From an uncultured Paracoccaceae bacterium (lineage in GTDB: Bacteria; Pseudomonadota; Alphaproteobacteria; Rhodobacterales; Rhodobacteraceae), in contig CANLQO010000001.1 in the NCBI GenBank assembly GCA_947493335.1, positions 558,001 through 622,000 of the forward strand: 64,000 nt of DNA. The letters run 5' to 3'. Of this stretch, positions 1-7,854 are shown piece after piece. A model generated the notes under the pieces. It was not told the DNA's origin. It searched no databases and worked only from the letters and a program-made list of their open reading frames with translations. A program made the position numbers and the translations under genes. How positions within the stretch are numbered: the stretch's first letter is position 1; every line of letters starts with the position of its first letter.

Positions 1-828
1 ATCGGCCTGATCGTGGCCTATCTGGACAACATGTTTTATCCGCTGGCACTTGAGCGGCTGTCGAATGCGCTACAGGCGCAGGGCTATCACATCCTTGTCT
101 TCACCGCGTCCAATGCACAGGACCGCGTGGATGAGATCGTCTCAGAACTGATGGACTATCAGGTCGACGGGATCATCACTGCCTCAGTCTCCATGTCGGG
201 TGATCTGACGGCAAAGTGCGCGGCCGCAGGCATCCCCGTTGTGATGTTCAACCGTGGTCAGGATGGTGTGGACCTCTCTGCCGTGACCTCTGCCAATCTG
301 GCAGGCGGGCGCAAGGTGGCGGATTTCATGGCGGGCGCGGGGTACCGGACCATCGCCCATATCTCTGGCTGGCAAGGGTCCTCGACGGGCCGTGACCGCC
401 AGCGTGGCTTTGTCGAACGCCTGGCAGAGCTGGGTCAACCCACACCGCAGATCATTGACGGCAAATATGACCGCGACACGGCGTCCGCTGCCGCCGTCAC
501 CCTGATGCAATCAGACACGCCGCCCGATGCGATCTTTGTTGGTAACGACCATATGGCATTTGCGGTGATGGACACGCTGCGCGGCGAATTGGGGCTGCGG
601 GTGCCGCAGGACGTGGCGATTGTCGGCTATGATGACGTGCCGACCGCCGCCTGGGCCGCCTATGACCTGACCACCGTGCGCCAGCCGGTCAACCAAATGG
701 TCGAAGCGACCGTGGACCTGCTGATTGCCAACATCGCTGACCCCCATGCCCCGGTGCGCCGGGTCGAAATCGACGGCCCGCTGATTGTGCGCGGCTCTGC
801 ACCTCAAACCCAAAGGACGACCCCATGA
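1..828 (+). CDS. LacI-family transcriptional regulator, C-terminal part (5' truncated by window edge)
   Basis: The reading frame is open from base 1, so the start and the N-terminal helix-turn-helix lie outside the window. The visible 275 residues form the periplasmic-binding-protein-like effector domain of LacI/GalR regulators: an N-terminal I-G-L-I-V strand, then DGIIT, then the late signature VGNDHMAFAVMD followed by DVAIVGYDDVP and TTVRQP. Proteins of this family sense a small catabolite, often a sugar or its derivative, and release an operator when it binds. The stop overlaps the next start by four bases (ATGA), so the regulator is transcribed with the catabolic genes behind it and probably controls them. 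The effector cannot be read from sequence. Confidence 0.9.
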   Translation: MGLIVAYLDNMFYPLALERLSNALQAQGYHILVFTASNAQDRVDEIVSELMDYQVDGIITASVSMSGDLTAKCAAAGIPVVMFNRGQDGVDLSAVTSANLAGGRKVADFMAGAGYRTIAHISGWQGSSTGRDRQRGFVERLAELGQPTPQIIDGKYDRDTASAAAVTLMQSDTPPDAIFVGNDHMAFAVMDTLRGELGLRVPQDVAIVGYDDVPTAAWAAYDLTTVRQPVNQMVEATVDLLIANIADPHAPVRRVEIDGPLIVRGSAPQTQRTTP

Positions 829-1805
829 AGGGCTTTTCGAACCGGTGGAAGGACTTCCCCGACTACATCATCGGCATCACCAAAGAGATCTGGGAAGATC
901 GCGGCGTTGGCACGCTGAACCACTATTATGCCAAGGATATCCCGGTCCGCTCGCCCATGGGGATCGCGGTGGGCAACAAGGCGACGATGGCCGCGACCAT
1001 GGCCACGATTAACGAGTTCCCCGACCGTCAACTGTTTGGCGAAGACGTGATCTGGTCCGAACATGAAACCGGGCTTTTGTCCTCGCACCGGCTAAACACG
1101 GTGGCGACCCATGCCCATGACGGCGCTTTTGGCCCGGCGACGGGCAAGAAATGGAATATCCGCGTCATCGCCGATTGCGCGGCCAAGGAAGACACGATCT
1201 TTGATGAATGGCTGATCCGCGACTACGGCGGCATCGTCCGCCAGATCGGCAAGGACCCGCGTGAGTTCACGGCCCAGTTGATTGCCGATGAAGGCGGGCC
1301 AGAGACGGCCGCGATGCCCTTCCTGCCGGAAAACGATATTGAGGGCGATTACAAGGGCACAGGCAATGACAACGCATGGGGCCAGCGCTATGCCGATACG
1401 CTGACCCGGATCATGAACCATGATTTCAACCATGTGCTGGAAAGCTATGACCGCGCGGTGATCGGCGAATACGCAGGCGCGCAGATGCTGACGAGCGCGC
1501 AGGAATGCGTGAAGTTCTGGGTCGGCCTGAGGTCCTCATTCCCCTCGGCAGAGTTCAAGATCCACCATCAGATCGGCATGGATGCCGACATGCTCTCTCC
1601 TCGTGCCGCGATCCGCTGGTCGCTGGATGGCACACATGATGGCTGGGGCAGCTTTGGGCGGCCCACCGGCGCGCGGGTGCATGTCATGGGGATGAGCCAC
1701 GCCGAATTTGGCCCCTATGGTCCCGATGGCATCGGGCTTCGCCGGGAATTCGCGCTGTATGATGAAATCGCGATCTGGAAACAGATCCTTTTGGCGCAAG
1801 GGTAA
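825..1805 (+). CDS. SnoaL/NTF2-like fold protein of a catabolic cluster
   Basis: A 326-residue protein resembling the nuclear transport factor 2 / SnoaL-like superfamily, which includes ester cyclases, dehydratases and isomerases. It is about twice the length of a single NTF2 domain. An N-terminal half (residues about 10-130, with the NHYYAKD segment after a helical start) and a C-terminal half (about 190-320) look like two copies of the fold, joined by a linker near 150-190. No signal peptide is seen. It starts inside the regulator stop codon (ATGA) and its own stop overlaps the next start by one base. This coupling argues for a role in the same pathway. The reaction is not assigned; the family assignment is moderate. 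Confidence 0.7.
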   Translation: MKGFSNRWKDFPDYIIGITKEIWEDRGVGTLNHYYAKDIPVRSPMGIAVGNKATMAATMATINEFPDRQLFGEDVIWSEHETGLLSSHRLNTVATHAHDGAFGPATGKKWNIRVIADCAAKEDTIFDEWLIRDYGGIVRQIGKDPREFTAQLIADEGGPETAAMPFLPENDIEGDYKGTGNDNAWGQRYADTLTRIMNHDFNHVLESYDRAVIGEYAGAQMLTSAQECVKFWVGLRSSFPSAEFKIHHQIGMDADMLSPRAAIRWSLDGTHDGWGSFGRPTGARVHVMGMSHAEFGPYGPDGIGLRREFALYDEIAIWKQILLAQG

Positions 1806-2452
1806 TGGACAGCTACGGCGATCATCTTTTTACCGATGCGGTGCAGGCCCTGCAGGACAAGGCCGGGATGCGCGACCGTTACGCGGCGGTCTACAAAACC
1901 CGGCTGCGCGGCGGCCTTGGCCCGGATGAAACCGCCTTTTTGTCGGCGCGGACCTCATTCTATATCGCCTCGGTCGGGGCCAATGGCTGGCCTTACGTGC
2001 AACATCGGGGCGGGCCTACGGGGTTCATCAAGGTGCTGGACGCGGAAACCATCGGCTATGCCGACTACCCCGGCAACAAGCAGTTCATCACCACCGGCAA
2101 CCTTCAGACCGATGACCGTGTCTCGCTTTTCTTCATGGACTACCCGCAGCGTGCCCGGCTCAAGATGATTGGCCACGCCACGACCGTGGATGCCGCCGAC
2201 GACCCGGACTTGCTGGCGCAACTCGCCCAGGACGGGCAGGCAGAGCCGGAACGTCTGACCACCATTCGCCTGACCGCGATGGACTGGAACTGCCCCAAAT
2301 TCATCACCCCGCGCTACACGCAGGATGAGGTGACGCAGATGGTTGCGCCGCATCTGGCGGCCCGCGACCGCACCATTGAAACACTCTCTGCCCGGCTGAA
2401 AGAACTGGGCGAGGATCCCGCTACACTTGTGGATGGAAAGGACAACCAATGA
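1805..2452 (+). CDS. pyridoxamine 5'-phosphate oxidase-like FMN-binding split-barrel protein
   Basis: A 215-residue protein of the PNPOx-like split barrel. The segment FYIASVGANGWPYVQHRGG and the later YADYPGNKQF are typical of the family's FMN-phosphate contacts. Members bind FMN, F420 or heme and often act as small oxidoreductases; true PdxH is ruled out by the divergent C-terminus. The extra C-terminal helix (about residues 160-215, rich in E, R and L) is usual for this subgroup. Start and stop overlap both neighbours by one and four bases, so it is part of the catabolic operon. Its substrate is unknown. Confidence 0.8.
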   Translation: MDSYGDHLFTDAVQALQDKAGMRDRYAAVYKTRLRGGLGPDETAFLSARTSFYIASVGANGWPYVQHRGGPTGFIKVLDAETIGYADYPGNKQFITTGNLQTDDRVSLFFMDYPQRARLKMIGHATTVDAADDPDLLAQLAQDGQAEPERLTTIRLTAMDWNCPKFITPRYTQDEVTQMVAPHLAARDRTIETLSARLKELGEDPATLVDGKDNQ

Positions 2453-3414
2453 CCCCCGCCGAGATGGAAGCCCGCATTGTCCGCTATGGCGATCTGATGC
2501 CGTGCAAGACCGCCTTTATCGACGCCCACACGCCGGGCAGCGACCAAAAGGAAAACTTCACCATCATCGGTGGCGGTGTGTCCGAAAGCCCCGATCAGCA
2601 TGTCCATATCGGCATCCCGCATGGGTTCAACATCGGGGCGGCGGGCCAGCCGCCCAAATGCCGCAACTCTCTGCACGATCACCACACGGCCGAGGCGTTT
2701 TTCGTGCTCAAGGGCCGCTGGCGGTTTTTCTGGGGCCGCTGGGGTACAGCGGGTGAGGTGGTGCTGGAAGAGGGTGACATCTTCAACATCCCCACTGGCA
2801 TTTTCCGGGGCTTTGAAAACATCGGCACCGACTATGGGATGATTATGGCGATCCTGGGCGGGGACGACGCGGGCGGCGGCGTCATGTGGGCGCCGCAGGT
2901 GATCGAAGATGCCGCCGGGCATGGGCTGATCCTCGGTGACAACGGCAAGCTCTATGACACCAAAAAGGGTGAGACCCTGACAAATGGCGTCAAACCCATG
3001 CCGCTGATGACAGACGAAGAACTCGCCAAGCGGCCAGAGCCTTCGACCCGCGAGGTGCTGCCCAATCACGTGGCGCGCTATTGGGACATGATGGCGATGG
3101 CTGACAAGGACCCGGTGACCGTGATCGGCGAACATGGCCTGTTGCGCGACAAGCCGGGGTTTGAAGTCGGGTTTGTTACCCGCGGTTCCGCCTCCGAAGC
3201 GATGCATCAACATGACTATCCGTCAGTCCTGATGCCGATGCGTGGGCATTGGCGGGTCACATGGGACGGCGGTGCAGCCACGCTTGCCCCTGGCGACACC
3301 ATGTCAGTGCCCGAAGGGCTGATGCATAACGCTGTGCCCTCGATGACCGGCGAGGCTTCACTTTACCATGTCGTTGCCACCGGTGACCCAGCAGGGGCGA
3401 CATGGCGCGGTTAA
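2449..3414 (+). CDS. bicupin protein, possible dioxygenase or isomerase
   Basis: A 321-residue protein with two cupin barrels. In the N-terminal cupin, motif 1 is complete (H76-x-H78-x3-E82, then six residues to G). Motif 2 has the G-x5-P-x-G core at 109-117, but the expected histidine is Arg120. In the C-terminal cupin, H253-x-H255 is present, the motif 1 glutamate is missing, and motif 2 keeps a histidine (H293). Each barrel is therefore one ligand short of the classical 3-His/1-Glu metal site. Gentisate dioxygenase and related ring-cleaving enzymes are bicupins of similar size, so an Fe(II)-dependent step on a ring or keto acid is possible, but this is inference. Last gene of the first block; the next gene is 88 bases away. 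Confidence 0.75.
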   Translation: MTPAEMEARIVRYGDLMPCKTAFIDAHTPGSDQKENFTIIGGGVSESPDQHVHIGIPHGFNIGAAGQPPKCRNSLHDHHTAEAFFVLKGRWRFFWGRWGTAGEVVLEEGDIFNIPTGIFRGFENIGTDYGMIMAILGGDDAGGGVMWAPQVIEDAAGHGLILGDNGKLYDTKKGETLTNGVKPMPLMTDEELAKRPEPSTREVLPNHVARYWDMMAMADKDPVTVIGEHGLLRDKPGFEVGFVTRGSASEAMHQHDYPSVLMPMRGHWRVTWDGGAATLAPGDTMSVPEGLMHNAVPSMTGEASLYHVVATGDPAGATWRG

Positions 3415-3443
3415 CGCCGCTTAAGACTCGCGTCAGCACAGGA

Positions 3444-3472
3444 TGTGTACGGTTTGTGTACGTGTCGTGTAC
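3444..3472 (+). promoter_or_regulatory. three 11-bp-phased TGTGTAC direct repeats, putative operator/promoter element
   Basis: TGTGTAC at 3444-3450, TGTGTAC at 3455-3461 and CGTGTAC at 3466-3472 have exactly 11 bases between starts, close to one helical turn, so a protein could bind all three on one face. The array sits in the only real gap of the catabolic cluster, ending 30 bases before the methyltransferase start. A second array with the same period lies before nrdR (49721). The binding factor is unknown. Confidence 0.5.
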
Positions 3473-3502
3473 TGAATGCAGATAGCAAAGAAGGACCGTT
3501 CG

Positions 3503-4630
3503 ATGACCCAGATTTTAACCAGCCACGTCGGCTCACTCCCCCGGACACAAGAGGTGGTAGATTTCATCTTTGCCCGTGAACACGGCAAGGATTATGACAC
3601 CGCTGCCTTTGACGCGGCAATGACCGCAGCGGTGGGTGAAACCGTGCGAAAACAAAAGGTTGCAGGTGTCGATATCGTCTCGGACGGCGAGACGTCCAAG
3701 ATTTCCTATGCCACCTATGTCAAGGACCGCTACACCGGGTTTGACGGCGACAGCCCGCGCAACGCGCCTGCGGACCTGAAACAATTTCCCAGCTTTCTCA
3801 AGCGCTTGGCCGATGACGGCGGCACTCCGCAATACGCGCGCCCGATGTGCGTGGGTGAGGTGACGTCCAAAGGCCAGGGCGAGCTGGAAAAAGATATCGC
3901 CAACCTCAAGGGCGCGATGGCGAAACACGGTGTTGAGCGCGGCTTTATGAATGCCGCCTCACCCGGTGTTATCTCTTTGTTTTTGCAAAACGATTACTAC
4001 AAAACGCGCGAGGCTTATCTGGCCGCTTTGGCCGACGCGATGAAGGCGGAATATGAAACCATCGTGGCCTCTGGCCTTGATCTGCAACTGGATTGCCCGG
4101 ACCTCGCACTGTCGCGTCACATGTTGTTTAACGATTTGTCCGATGATGAGTTCCTGAAAATCGCGGCAAGCCACGTCGAGGCGTTGAACCACGCGCTGCA
4201 AGATGTCCCCGCCGAAAAAGTCCGGGTTCACATCTGCTGGGGCAACTACGAAGGCCCGCACGTCTGTGACATTCCGATGTCCAAGATGTTCGATACGCTG
4301 ATGTCGACCAAGTCGCGCTATGTGCTGTTCGAGACGTCAAACCCGCGCCACGGCCATGAATGGTCAGTGTTCCGCGACCGCAAGGGCGATATTCCGGACG
4401 ATAAGGTGCTGGTGCCGGGGGTTGTGGATACCACGACCAACTTTGTCGAACACCCCGAGCTTGTCGCGCAACGTATTGAAAGATTTAAGGAAATTGTCGG
4501 TTCGGATCGTGTGATCGCGGGTTCTGATTGTGGCTTTGGCACGTTTGCGGGCTTTGGTGCGGTGGACCCCGAAATCGCCTATGCCAAGCTCTCTGCGTTG
4601 TCCGAAGGGGCGAAACTGGCAAGCGTATGA
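3503..4630 (+). CDS. cobalamin-independent methionine synthase II family zinc methyltransferase (MetE C-terminal-like)
   Basis: A 375-residue protein equivalent to only the C-terminal catalytic half of MetE. It opens with TSHVGSLPR. The zinc ligands of the family are visible as H243-x-C245 in VHICWGN and C343 in GSDCGFG. Such single-domain proteins transfer methyl or alkyl groups to or from a zinc-bound thiol, and many are catabolic rather than methionine synthases. The N-terminal folate-binding duplicate of full MetE is absent. The start at 3503 follows AAGGACC at a good distance; an ATG at 3476 in frame lacks a ribosome site. Its stop overlaps the hydrolase start (ATGA). The 11-bp-phased array lies just upstream. 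Confidence 0.85.
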   Translation: MTQILTSHVGSLPRTQEVVDFIFAREHGKDYDTAAFDAAMTAAVGETVRKQKVAGVDIVSDGETSKISYATYVKDRYTGFDGDSPRNAPADLKQFPSFLKRLADDGGTPQYARPMCVGEVTSKGQGELEKDIANLKGAMAKHGVERGFMNAASPGVISLFLQNDYYKTREAYLAALADAMKAEYETIVASGLDLQLDCPDLALSRHMLFNDLSDDEFLKIAASHVEALNHALQDVPAEKVRVHICWGNYEGPHVCDIPMSKMFDTLMSTKSRYVLFETSNPRHGHEWSVFRDRKGDIPDDKVLVPGVVDTTTNFVEHPELVAQRIERFKEIVGSDRVIAGSDCGFGTFAGFGAVDPEIAYAKLSALSEGAKLASV

Positions 4631-5313
4631 CACCGCTGATCCTGTTGCCCGGCATGATGTGCGATGCGCGGCTTTTTGCGCCGCAAATCAAGGCGTTGCC
4701 GGGCGCGCAGGTGTTGCCGATCACGGCACATGACACTGTTGCGGCGCTAGCGCGCGATGTGCTGGCACAGGCCCCAGATCGGTTTGCGCTGATGGGCCTG
4801 TCGATGGGGGGGATCGTCACGATGGAAGTCTTGCGCCAAGCCCCTGATCGCGTTGCCAGAATTGCGCTGCTGGATACGAACCCCAAGGCGGAACATCCCG
4901 CCGCCGCCGCTGGGCGGGAACCACAAATCGCCAAGGTCGCCAAGGGCGATCTGATCCCGGTGATGCGCGACGAGATGAAGCCGAATTACCTGACCGATGG
5001 ACCTAACCGCGCCGCAATCCTTGATCTTTGTATGGAGATGGCGGGCGATCTTGGGGCCGATGTTTTCATCCGCCAATCCCGCGCCCTGCAAACCCGTCCC
5101 GACCAGCAAGAGACCTTGCGACAGTGCAAAGTCCCGGCACTGATCCTGTGCGGTCGGGATGATGCGCTTTGCCCGGTGCATCGGCACGAACTTATGCACG
5201 ACCTCATCCCGCACAGCACCCTGCATATCGTTGAAAACGCAGGGCATTTACCGACGCTTGAACAACCCGATGAAACAACCGCAGCGCTTGAACGCTGGTT
5301 GGAGGCCCTATGA
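4627..5313 (+). CDS. alpha/beta hydrolase
   Basis: A 228-residue alpha/beta hydrolase. The nucleophile elbow is GLSMGG with Ser59, an acid is plausible in the CGRDDALCP loop, and the catalytic His lies in the NAGHLP segment near the C-terminus. The oxyanion-hole region is LLPGMMCD near the start. It is a small cytoplasmic esterase, lactonase or C-C hydrolase type; the substrate cannot be read. The start at 4627 is chosen because it overlaps the upstream stop as ATGA; longer in-frame starts would run into the methyltransferase. The stop also overlaps the following start by four bases. Confidence 0.85.
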   Translation: MTPLILLPGMMCDARLFAPQIKALPGAQVLPITAHDTVAALARDVLAQAPDRFALMGLSMGGIVTMEVLRQAPDRVARIALLDTNPKAEHPAAAAGREPQIAKVAKGDLIPVMRDEMKPNYLTDGPNRAAILDLCMEMAGDLGADVFIRQSRALQTRPDQQETLRQCKVPALILCGRDDALCPVHRHELMHDLIPHSTLHIVENAGHLPTLEQPDETTAALERWLEAL

Positions 5314-6002
5314 ACGACGCCCTTCTGACGCTTATGAAAAGCGTCGACACCCCCACCGTTTGCAACGCCATTGAAGTGGCACAAGGCAAGCGCGGCTTTG
5401 ATGCCTTCACCCGTGGCACGCCGCTGATCAATGACCCCAATGGCGTCATTGTGGGCTATGCGGCGACCGCCAAAATCGCGGCTGTCACGCCGCCGTCAGA
5501 GCCGCCTGATGTGATCCGCACCCGGCGCATGGACTACTACAAATTGATGGCCGAAGCCCCCAAACCCAGCGTCTGCGTGATCGAGGATGAGGATGTGCCA
5601 AACGCGATTGGGGCCTTTTGGGGAGAGGTCAATACAACGATCCACAAGGGCTTTGGCATGGGGGGGACGCTCACCAACGGTGTGATGCGCGATCTGGGTG
5701 ATATGGCTGACGACTATCCGGTCGTTGCAGGCTCCATCGGGCCGAGCCACGGCTTTGTCCATGTCACCGCGCTGGACTGCCCCGTCACGGTCTTTGGCCT
5801 GACGGTGCGCCCTGGTGATCTGGTCCATGCGGACCGGCATGGGGCCGTTGTCGTGCCGCCTGATGTGGTGGACCAACTGGCGGGTGCGATCCAGAAAATG
5901 CAGGACACAGAACAACTTGTGCTGGGCCCGGCGCGCGCGGAGGGCTTTGATTTTGCAGCCTTTGAGGCCGCCTGGACCGCGTTCGAGAAGGCGCGCACCT
6001 AA
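5310..6002 (+). CDS. RraA-like family protein (aldolase/decarboxylase type)
   Basis: A 230-residue member of the RraA/HMG-aldolase fold. Typical elements are DTPTVCNAIE near the N-terminus, the loop GGTLTNGVMRD around residues 112-122 (where many relatives have D before G), and the late PGDLVHADRHGAVVVP. Members include 4-hydroxy-4-methyl-2-oxoglutarate/4-carboxy-4-hydroxy-2-oxoadipate aldolase, oxaloacetate decarboxylases and the RNase E inhibitor RraA. The catabolic context favours a C-C bond-cleaving or decarboxylating enzyme acting late in a pathway and yielding pyruvate or a similar acid. It overlaps the hydrolase stop by four bases. Confidence 0.85.
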   Translation: MNDALLTLMKSVDTPTVCNAIEVAQGKRGFDAFTRGTPLINDPNGVIVGYAATAKIAAVTPPSEPPDVIRTRRMDYYKLMAEAPKPSVCVIEDEDVPNAIGAFWGEVNTTIHKGFGMGGTLTNGVMRDLGDMADDYPVVAGSIGPSHGFVHVTALDCPVTVFGLTVRPGDLVHADRHGAVVVPPDVVDQLAGAIQKMQDTEQLVLGPARAEGFDFAAFEAAWTAFEKART

Positions 6003-6056
6003 AGCCGCATTGCCCTTTGCGCGGGGCATTGTATCTAAGGCGGAAAGGAGGGCCTG

Positions 6057-7466
6057 ATGCTCAATTCCGCCGATGATGCCTTTGCCGCCAGATTGCGTGA
6101 CCTGCTTCCCGCCGCAGCCTTCAAAACCGACGCCGCCCCCTACCTGACAGAGCCACGCGGCCGTTGGCAGGGGCGGGGGATAGTTGTGGCCCCGGGTAGC
6201 ACCGAAGAGGTCGCGACGCTTGTGGCGGCCTGTCATGAGGCCCGCGTTGGGATCGTGCCATATAGTGGCGGCACCGGTCTTGTCGGAGGCCAGATCATGC
6301 CGGATGGGCAAGTGCCTGTGGTGTTGTCGCTGGAACGCATGAACCGTATCCGCGAGAGCTATCCGCTTGAAAACACGATGATTGTGGATGCAGGCGTGAT
6401 CCTTGCAGAGGTGCAAAAGGCGGCAGAGGAGATCGGTCGGATGTTCCCGCTGTCGTTGGCGTCCGAAGGGTCGGCGCGCATCGGCGGGTTGCTTTCGACC
6501 AATGCAGGCGGCGTGAATGTGCTGCGCTATGGCAATGCGCGTGCGCAATGTCTGGGACTGGAAGTTGTGCGTCCTGATGGCTCGATCTGGCATGGGCTGA
6601 CCCGGCTGCGTAAGGACAACACGGGCTATGATCTGCGCGACCTGATGATCGGTGCGGAAGGGACGTTGGGTATCATCACCGGCGCTGCACTGCGCCTTGT
6701 GCCGCAGCCTGCTGCATTGGGGGCCGCGATGCTGGCTGTTCCGTCGCCCGCTGCTGCGTTGGAGCTTCTTGCGATGGCACAGGCGCAGTTGGGTGATTTC
6801 GTATCGGCATTTGAATTGATCCACCGGCAGGGGCTGGATTTTCTGGCAGAGGTCGGGCCGGAGGTGAAAATGCCCTTTGCGCCCTGTCCTGATTGGATGG
6901 TGTTGATTGATCTTGGCTTGCCGGACGGCATTGCGCCAGATCGCGCGCTCGAGCGTCTTTTTGTTGCCGCGACAGAGGCCGCGCTGGTCACGGATGGTGT
7001 GATCGCGCAATCGCTCGCCGACCGGCAAGCCTTTTGGCACATCCGCGAAAGCATTCCCGAAGCGAACCGTCGGATCGGGTCGGTCAGCAGTCATGACATC
7101 TCTGTCCCGCTGGGTGCAGTGCCGGATTTCATCAAGAAGGGGCAGACGGCGATAGCAGGGATTGGTGATTTTCGGATCAATTGCTTTGGCCATCTGGGCG
7201 ACGGGAATTTGCACTACAACGTCTTTCCTCAGCCCGGGCGGCGGCGCGAGGATCATCTGCAGGATCGCGAAGCAGTAAAACGTGCGGTGCACGATTTGGC
7301 GCACACGATGGGTGGATCCGTCAGTGCCGAGCACGGGATCGGACGGCTGAAAGTGGATGATCTGCAAACCTATGGCGATCCCGCCAAGCTGGCGATGATG
7401 CAGGCGATCAAAACCGCGCTTGATCCGCGCGGGATCATGAACCCCGGTGCGGTTTTGCCGAGGTGA
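6057..7466 (+). CDS. FAD-binding oxidoreductase, GlcD/D-2-hydroxyacid dehydrogenase type
   Basis: A 469-residue flavoprotein of the VAO/PCMH family. The FAD-binding N-terminal domain has PGSTEEVATLV and YSGGTGLVGGQ (about residues 47-80). The FAD-linked oxidase C-terminal domain carries CFGHLGDGNLHYN and SAEHGIGRLK, the metal/substrate region seen in D-2-hydroxyglutarate, D-lactate and glycolate dehydrogenases. No Fe-S domain is fused. It begins 54 bases after the RraA-like gene, with AAAGGAGG upstream, and closes the catabolic cluster. A D-2-hydroxyacid produced by the preceding steps is a natural substrate, by inference. Confidence 0.88.
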   Translation: MLNSADDAFAARLRDLLPAAAFKTDAAPYLTEPRGRWQGRGIVVAPGSTEEVATLVAACHEARVGIVPYSGGTGLVGGQIMPDGQVPVVLSLERMNRIRESYPLENTMIVDAGVILAEVQKAAEEIGRMFPLSLASEGSARIGGLLSTNAGGVNVLRYGNARAQCLGLEVVRPDGSIWHGLTRLRKDNTGYDLRDLMIGAEGTLGIITGAALRLVPQPAALGAAMLAVPSPAAALELLAMAQAQLGDFVSAFELIHRQGLDFLAEVGPEVKMPFAPCPDWMVLIDLGLPDGIAPDRALERLFVAATEAALVTDGVIAQSLADRQAFWHIRESIPEANRRIGSVSSHDISVPLGAVPDFIKKGQTAIAGIGDFRINCFGHLGDGNLHYNVFPQPGRRREDHLQDREAVKRAVHDLAHTMGGSVSAEHGIGRLKVDDLQTYGDPAKLAMMQAIKTALDPRGIMNPGAVLPR

Positions 7467-7556
7467 TCCAAAGGCGCGGCTACGCCGCACGACATTCTGG
7501 ATATGGTGGCGCCATCCCCGCCTTTTGCCCTGATGTCGGCTTTGGTGGCGCGCGAA

Positions 7557-7593
7557 GGAGCCTCCGGCGGGCATATTTTTGTTCAAAAGAAAG
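7557..7593 (+). repeat. dispersed 3'-end repeat, copy 1 (CCTCCGGCGG head, TTCAAAAGAAAG tail)
   Basis: GGAGCCTCCGGCGGGC is followed by ATATTTTTG and then TTCAAAAGAAAG. The GC-rich head can form a short hairpin and the T-run follows, so it resembles a weak intrinsic terminator for the FAD oxidoreductase transcript. Four further copies are at 7725, 28628, 43964 and 63122. Confidence 0.75.
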
Positions 7594-7724
7594 TGCGCAG
7601 CCGGCCTTTTGTCACTTGGTGCGCCGGGCGCGGCTGCGTCTTTCTTCGTCAGCGGTTATCGGCATGCCTGCCTGTACCGCATCGCAACCATGCGGAAACA
7701 TGGTTAGCAAATCCTTACGACAAT

Positions 7725-7774
7725 CTTTCTTTTGAATGAAAATATGCCGGGGGTGTGGGGGCTGGCCCCCACCC
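7725..7774 (-). repeat. dispersed 3'-end repeat, copy 2 (GGGGCCAGCCCC head, CATTCAAAAGAAAG tail)
   Basis: Read on the minus strand: GGGTGGGGGCCAGCCCCCAC, a strong hairpin head, then CCCCCGGCATATTTTC and ATTCAAAAGAAAG. It lies downstream of apt in the same direction, about 80 bases after the stop. The tail matches copies 1 and 3, while the head matches copy 5. Confidence 0.75.
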
Positions 7775-7854
7775 GAGAGGCGCGCGTTTCGGCTGATCGG
7801 GCAATATCGCGGGCAGCAGGCAAGCGATCATTGCTGGGTTTCCATCCCGGAAGA

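Larger units (their letters stand above)
7467..7854. other. 388-bp convergent intergenic region with two facing 3'-end repeats
   Basis: No believable gene lies between the FAD oxidoreductase (plus strand) and apt (minus strand). The short open frames here lack coding character and run through the repeats. The region holds one repeat copy in each orientation (7557-7593 plus, 7725-7774 minus), each pointing in the direction of the gene it follows. Confidence 0.7.

Noticed and set aside
5496-7586. 696-residue open frame on the minus strand
   Set aside because: It lies antisense to the RraA-like and FAD oxidoreductase genes, which have clear family motifs. The antisense product is low-complexity and rich in His/Arg/Gln, as expected of a shadow in high-G+C DNA.
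7701-7720. CtrA-like site TTAG-N7-TTAC
   Set aside because: Both half-sites differ from TTAA, and the place is between convergent genes rather than at a promoter.
7503-7739. 78-residue plus-strand open frame between the FAD oxidoreductase and apt
   Set aside because: It reads through repeat copy 1, has no ribosome site and no recognisable composition of a real protein.
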